Source: Ramlibacter tataouinensis
Lineage (GTDB): Bacteria; Pseudomonadota; Gammaproteobacteria; Burkholderiales; Burkholderiaceae_C
DNA: 64,000 nt
Reading direction: 5' to 3'
NCBI RefSeq assembly: GCF_001580455.1
Contig: NZ_CP010951.1
Coordinates: forward strand, 2,815,001-2,879,000
Shown here: positions 62,360-64,000 of the stretch, piece after piece
How positions within the stretch are numbered: position 1 is the first letter of the stretch
Layout of the letters: every line of letters starts with the position of its first letter
The notes under the pieces: model-generated
Seen by the model: the letters and a program-made list of their open reading frames with translations, nothing else
The model's database searches: none
What the model was told of the DNA's origin: nothing
Made by a program: the position numbers and the translations under genes

Positions 62360-62521
62360 TGTCCTGTCCCGTAAGTACGTGCACAAAGTGAAGTCGATGG
62401 ATTTCGGGTCAGGGCAAAGCGCAAACCGCAGCGATACCCGTAGGTATCGCGAGGATTTGCAACGCAGCCATGGCCCGAAAGACGCGATTTCATGTGCATG
62501 TATTTGCGGGGCAGGGCACTA
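62357..62521. mobile_element. MITE-like palindromic repeat element
   Basis: A 165-base element with imperfect terminal inverted repeats: left TAGTGTCCTGTCCCGTAA, right (reverse complement) TAGTGCCCTGCCCCGCAA, 15 of 18 matching. The arms stay similar inward and meet at a perfect central hairpin, GCGATACC-CGTA-GGTATCGC (62431-62450). The TA dinucleotide at both tips fits a TA target duplication as made by IS630/Tc1-like enzymes. It encodes nothing and could fold into a long stem, so it may also act as a terminator for PPK2. Confidence 0.75.
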
Positions 62522-62544
62522 ACCGGCGTTCAGCCGTCTTCCTG

Positions 62545-64000
62545 TCATTCCGCAAGTCCTGCCTTGCGCAGTCCTTCGTAGAAGCGCTCCCGCTGGGCCA
62601 GGAACACCGGCTCGATCGAAAGCTCGGTGGCCTTGAGTTCATGGATGGTGTGCAGGGGGATGCGTTCCATGTAGCGGGCCAGGTTCTCGCGGGCCTTGCC
62701 GTCCCGGCCGTGCAAGCCGTCGATGGCCGCCATCCACATATAGGGGAACCCCACGCGCGGATTCCTGGCGGCAGTCTTTTCCATCATGGCGTAGGCGTCC
62801 TCATCCCGTCCCAGGTGAAAGAGCGCCATGCCGCCGGCGAACAGGGGTTGCCATTGCTTCACGTCCTTGGGGCTCAGACGCAGGGCCCACTGGACGTGAT
62901 CCATGGCCTCGGCCGGGCGACCGAGTTCGACCTTGACGTAAGCCATGCGGGCGTGGGCATAGACAAAGCTGGGATCCAGCGCCGTGCATTGCTCGAAAGC
63001 TTGCAGCGCCTCGCGCAGCCGCCCGCGCAGGCGCAACACCTGGCCATGGGCGAAATGGGCGTTGGGGTTGGTGAGGTCGGCGGCCAGGGCCTTCGCCGCC
63101 GCCTCCTCGGCTGCTCTCAGCTTGTCCTCGGGTGCGGCGACCAGGCGCGACAGGATGGCGCCGGACAAGGCGATGCTGCGGCCGGCCCAAGCCGAGGCCG
63201 ACCCCTGTCCCGCCCGCAGCGCCTTGTCGAACTCGGCGATCGCGGCCTCGAGATCCGCCAACGAGCCCGCGCCACGCATCAGCGAATAGCCCCGCATGGT
63301 GTGCTCGATGGCTTCATGGGGCTCATCCGGGCTGGCCGCCCGGAGCGCCACGGCGTCGGCGATGCCGGTCAACAGGGCGCGGCCCATGCGCGGGCCCATC
63401 TCGGCTCGCCAGTTCCAGGGCTTGCCGTCGCCGTAGTCGGCCGACTCGGCCCACAGTACCGCCCCGCTTTCCGCCGAGGTCAGGCGAGCCTGGATGCGCA
63501 CGGCGTCGCCTGTGCGCTGCACCCCGCCGGTCACGACGTACAGCGCCCCCAGTTCGCGCCCGGCCTGTTGCGGGCTCGCTTGCGCGCCCGCGTAGGCGCG
63601 CACGGAGTCCTGGGCGATCACCAGGGTGTCGGCCAGCCGCGAGAGCTCGGCAATCACATCGGCGGTGATGCCGTCGGCGAAGAAGTCCTGGGTGGGATCA
63701 CCGCTGAGGTTCCCAAAGGGGAGGACCGCGATTGAAATCTTTCCCGCGCGCGCCGCCTGCGCGGCAGGGCGGGGGGCCTCGTTCCACCACCAGGCGCCGG
63801 CCAGCACGGCGCACAAGGACAGCACCACCGCGGCGGCAACCCAGCCGGCGAGACGCCTGCTGGACTGGGGAGGGATGCCGGCTCCGGACAACGCCGCGCC
63901 CGCGGGGCCCACTGGCGCAGGCAGGGGCAAGGGAAGCGCATCCAGCATGTAGCCGCGCCGGGGAACCGTGCGGATCCTTGTCTGCGCGTCATCACCCAGG
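62545..64000 (-). CDS. CadC-like regulator with TolB-like and TPR parts, N-terminus outside the window
   Basis: The frame is open from 62545 to the right edge. At the edge the translated end of a winged-helix domain is visible (RIRTVPRRGYMLDA), then a Pro/Ala linker, a membrane segment (WVAAAVVLSLCAVLAGAWWW), a TolB/FlgO-like domain (ISIAVLPFGNLSGDPTQDFF, ADGITADVIAELSRL) and TPR repeats to the C-terminus (AHFAHGQVLRLRGRLREALQ). This is the layout of membrane-bound ToxR/CadC-type regulators that sense outside the cytoplasm. The ATG at 63948 is not the true start because the winged-helix signature lies upstream of it. Target genes unknown. Confidence 0.85.
   Translation of the reverse strand, partial: LGDDAQTRIRTVPRRGYMLDALPLPLPAPVGPAGAALSGAGIPPQSSRRLAGWVAAAVVLSLCAVLAGAWWWNEAPRPAAQAARAGKISIAVLPFGNLSGDPTQDFFADGITADVIAELSRLADTLVIAQDSVRAYAGAQASPQQAGRELGALYVVTGGVQRTGDAVRIQARLTSAESGAVLWAESADYGDGKPWNWRAEMGPRMGRALLTGIADAVALRAASPDEPHEAIEHTMRGYSLMRGAGSLADLEAAIAEFDKALRAGQGSASAWAGRSIALSGAILSRLVAAPEDKLRAAEEAAAKALAADLTNPNAHFAHGQVLRLRGRLREALQAFEQCTALDPSFVYAHARMAYVKVELGRPAEAMDHVQWALRLSPKDVKQWQPLFAGGMALFHLGRDEDAYAMMEKTAARNPRVGFPYMWMAAIDGLHGRDGKARENLARYMERIPLHTIHELKATELSIEPVFLAQRERFYEGLRKAGLAE

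Overview
The window is GC-rich with dense, short-spaced genes, Burkholderiales-like proteins (Arabinose_bd-type AraC regulator, FrnE-like DsbA, YaaA, RarD, PPK2, PQQ/cytochrome c4 module, ABC LIV-type binding protein) and a Gram-negative envelope repertoire (lipoproteins, OmpA domains, outer-membrane barrel). The most likely source is a betaproteobacterium of the Burkholderiales (Comamonadaceae or the Leptothrix/Rubrivivax group). This is inferred from gene content only. No rRNA, tRNA, CRISPR array, phage or intact insertion sequence was recognised.

Layout: 1-1.1 kb holds the end of a bacterial microcompartment shell locus. 1.1-6.4 kb has an AraC regulator, a large Cys-type sulfatase and a divergent acyl-CoA ligase. 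6.7-13.4 kb is a signalling block: a LuxR-type response regulator, a cardiolipin-synthase-like enzyme and a giant CheB-CheR-PAS-histidine kinase-receiver fusion. 13.6-16.3 kb has a secreted beta-helix protein and a lipoprotein. 40.7-50.2 kb is a mixed stretch: MaoC-like protein, winged-helix/TPR regulator with a divergent serine hydrolase, a periplasmic-binding-protein gene broken by one TGA codon, an orphan pair of unknown genes, a LuxR regulator and a DsbA. 50.4-53.3 kb is a small radical-SAM / acyltransferase-carrier-protein group with an ankyrin gene. 53.5-55.3 kb has YaaA and RarD. 55.3-59.9 kb is a quinoprotein dehydrogenase operon (PQQ enzyme, dihaem cytochrome c, cytochrome b561, YVTN propeller) with a convergent ankyrin gene. 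60.3-64 kb has an NTF2-like protein, a secreted hypothetical protein, PPK2 followed by a MITE-like palindromic element, and a CadC-like regulator cut by the window edge.

The centrepiece is 16.6-40.7 kb. A nine-gene minus-strand operon with repeated 4-base overlaps encodes an ExbB-type proton channel, two different ExbD-type subunits, an AgmX/GltJ-like TonB-type transducer, two TPR lipoproteins, a large TPR periplasmic protein and two small periplasmic proteins. It is divergent from a two-gene operon encoding a 2852-residue DUF11-repeat secreted protein and, coupled through ATGA, a 1712-residue protein with three OmpA-like domains and an outer-membrane barrel. Together these look like an energised, envelope-spanning machine related to the Agl/Glt motility-type systems and dedicated to a giant surface protein. 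One ExbD has Asn where the proton-carrying Asp is expected, which suggests an asymmetric stator. This is the strongest candidate for an undescribed system here.
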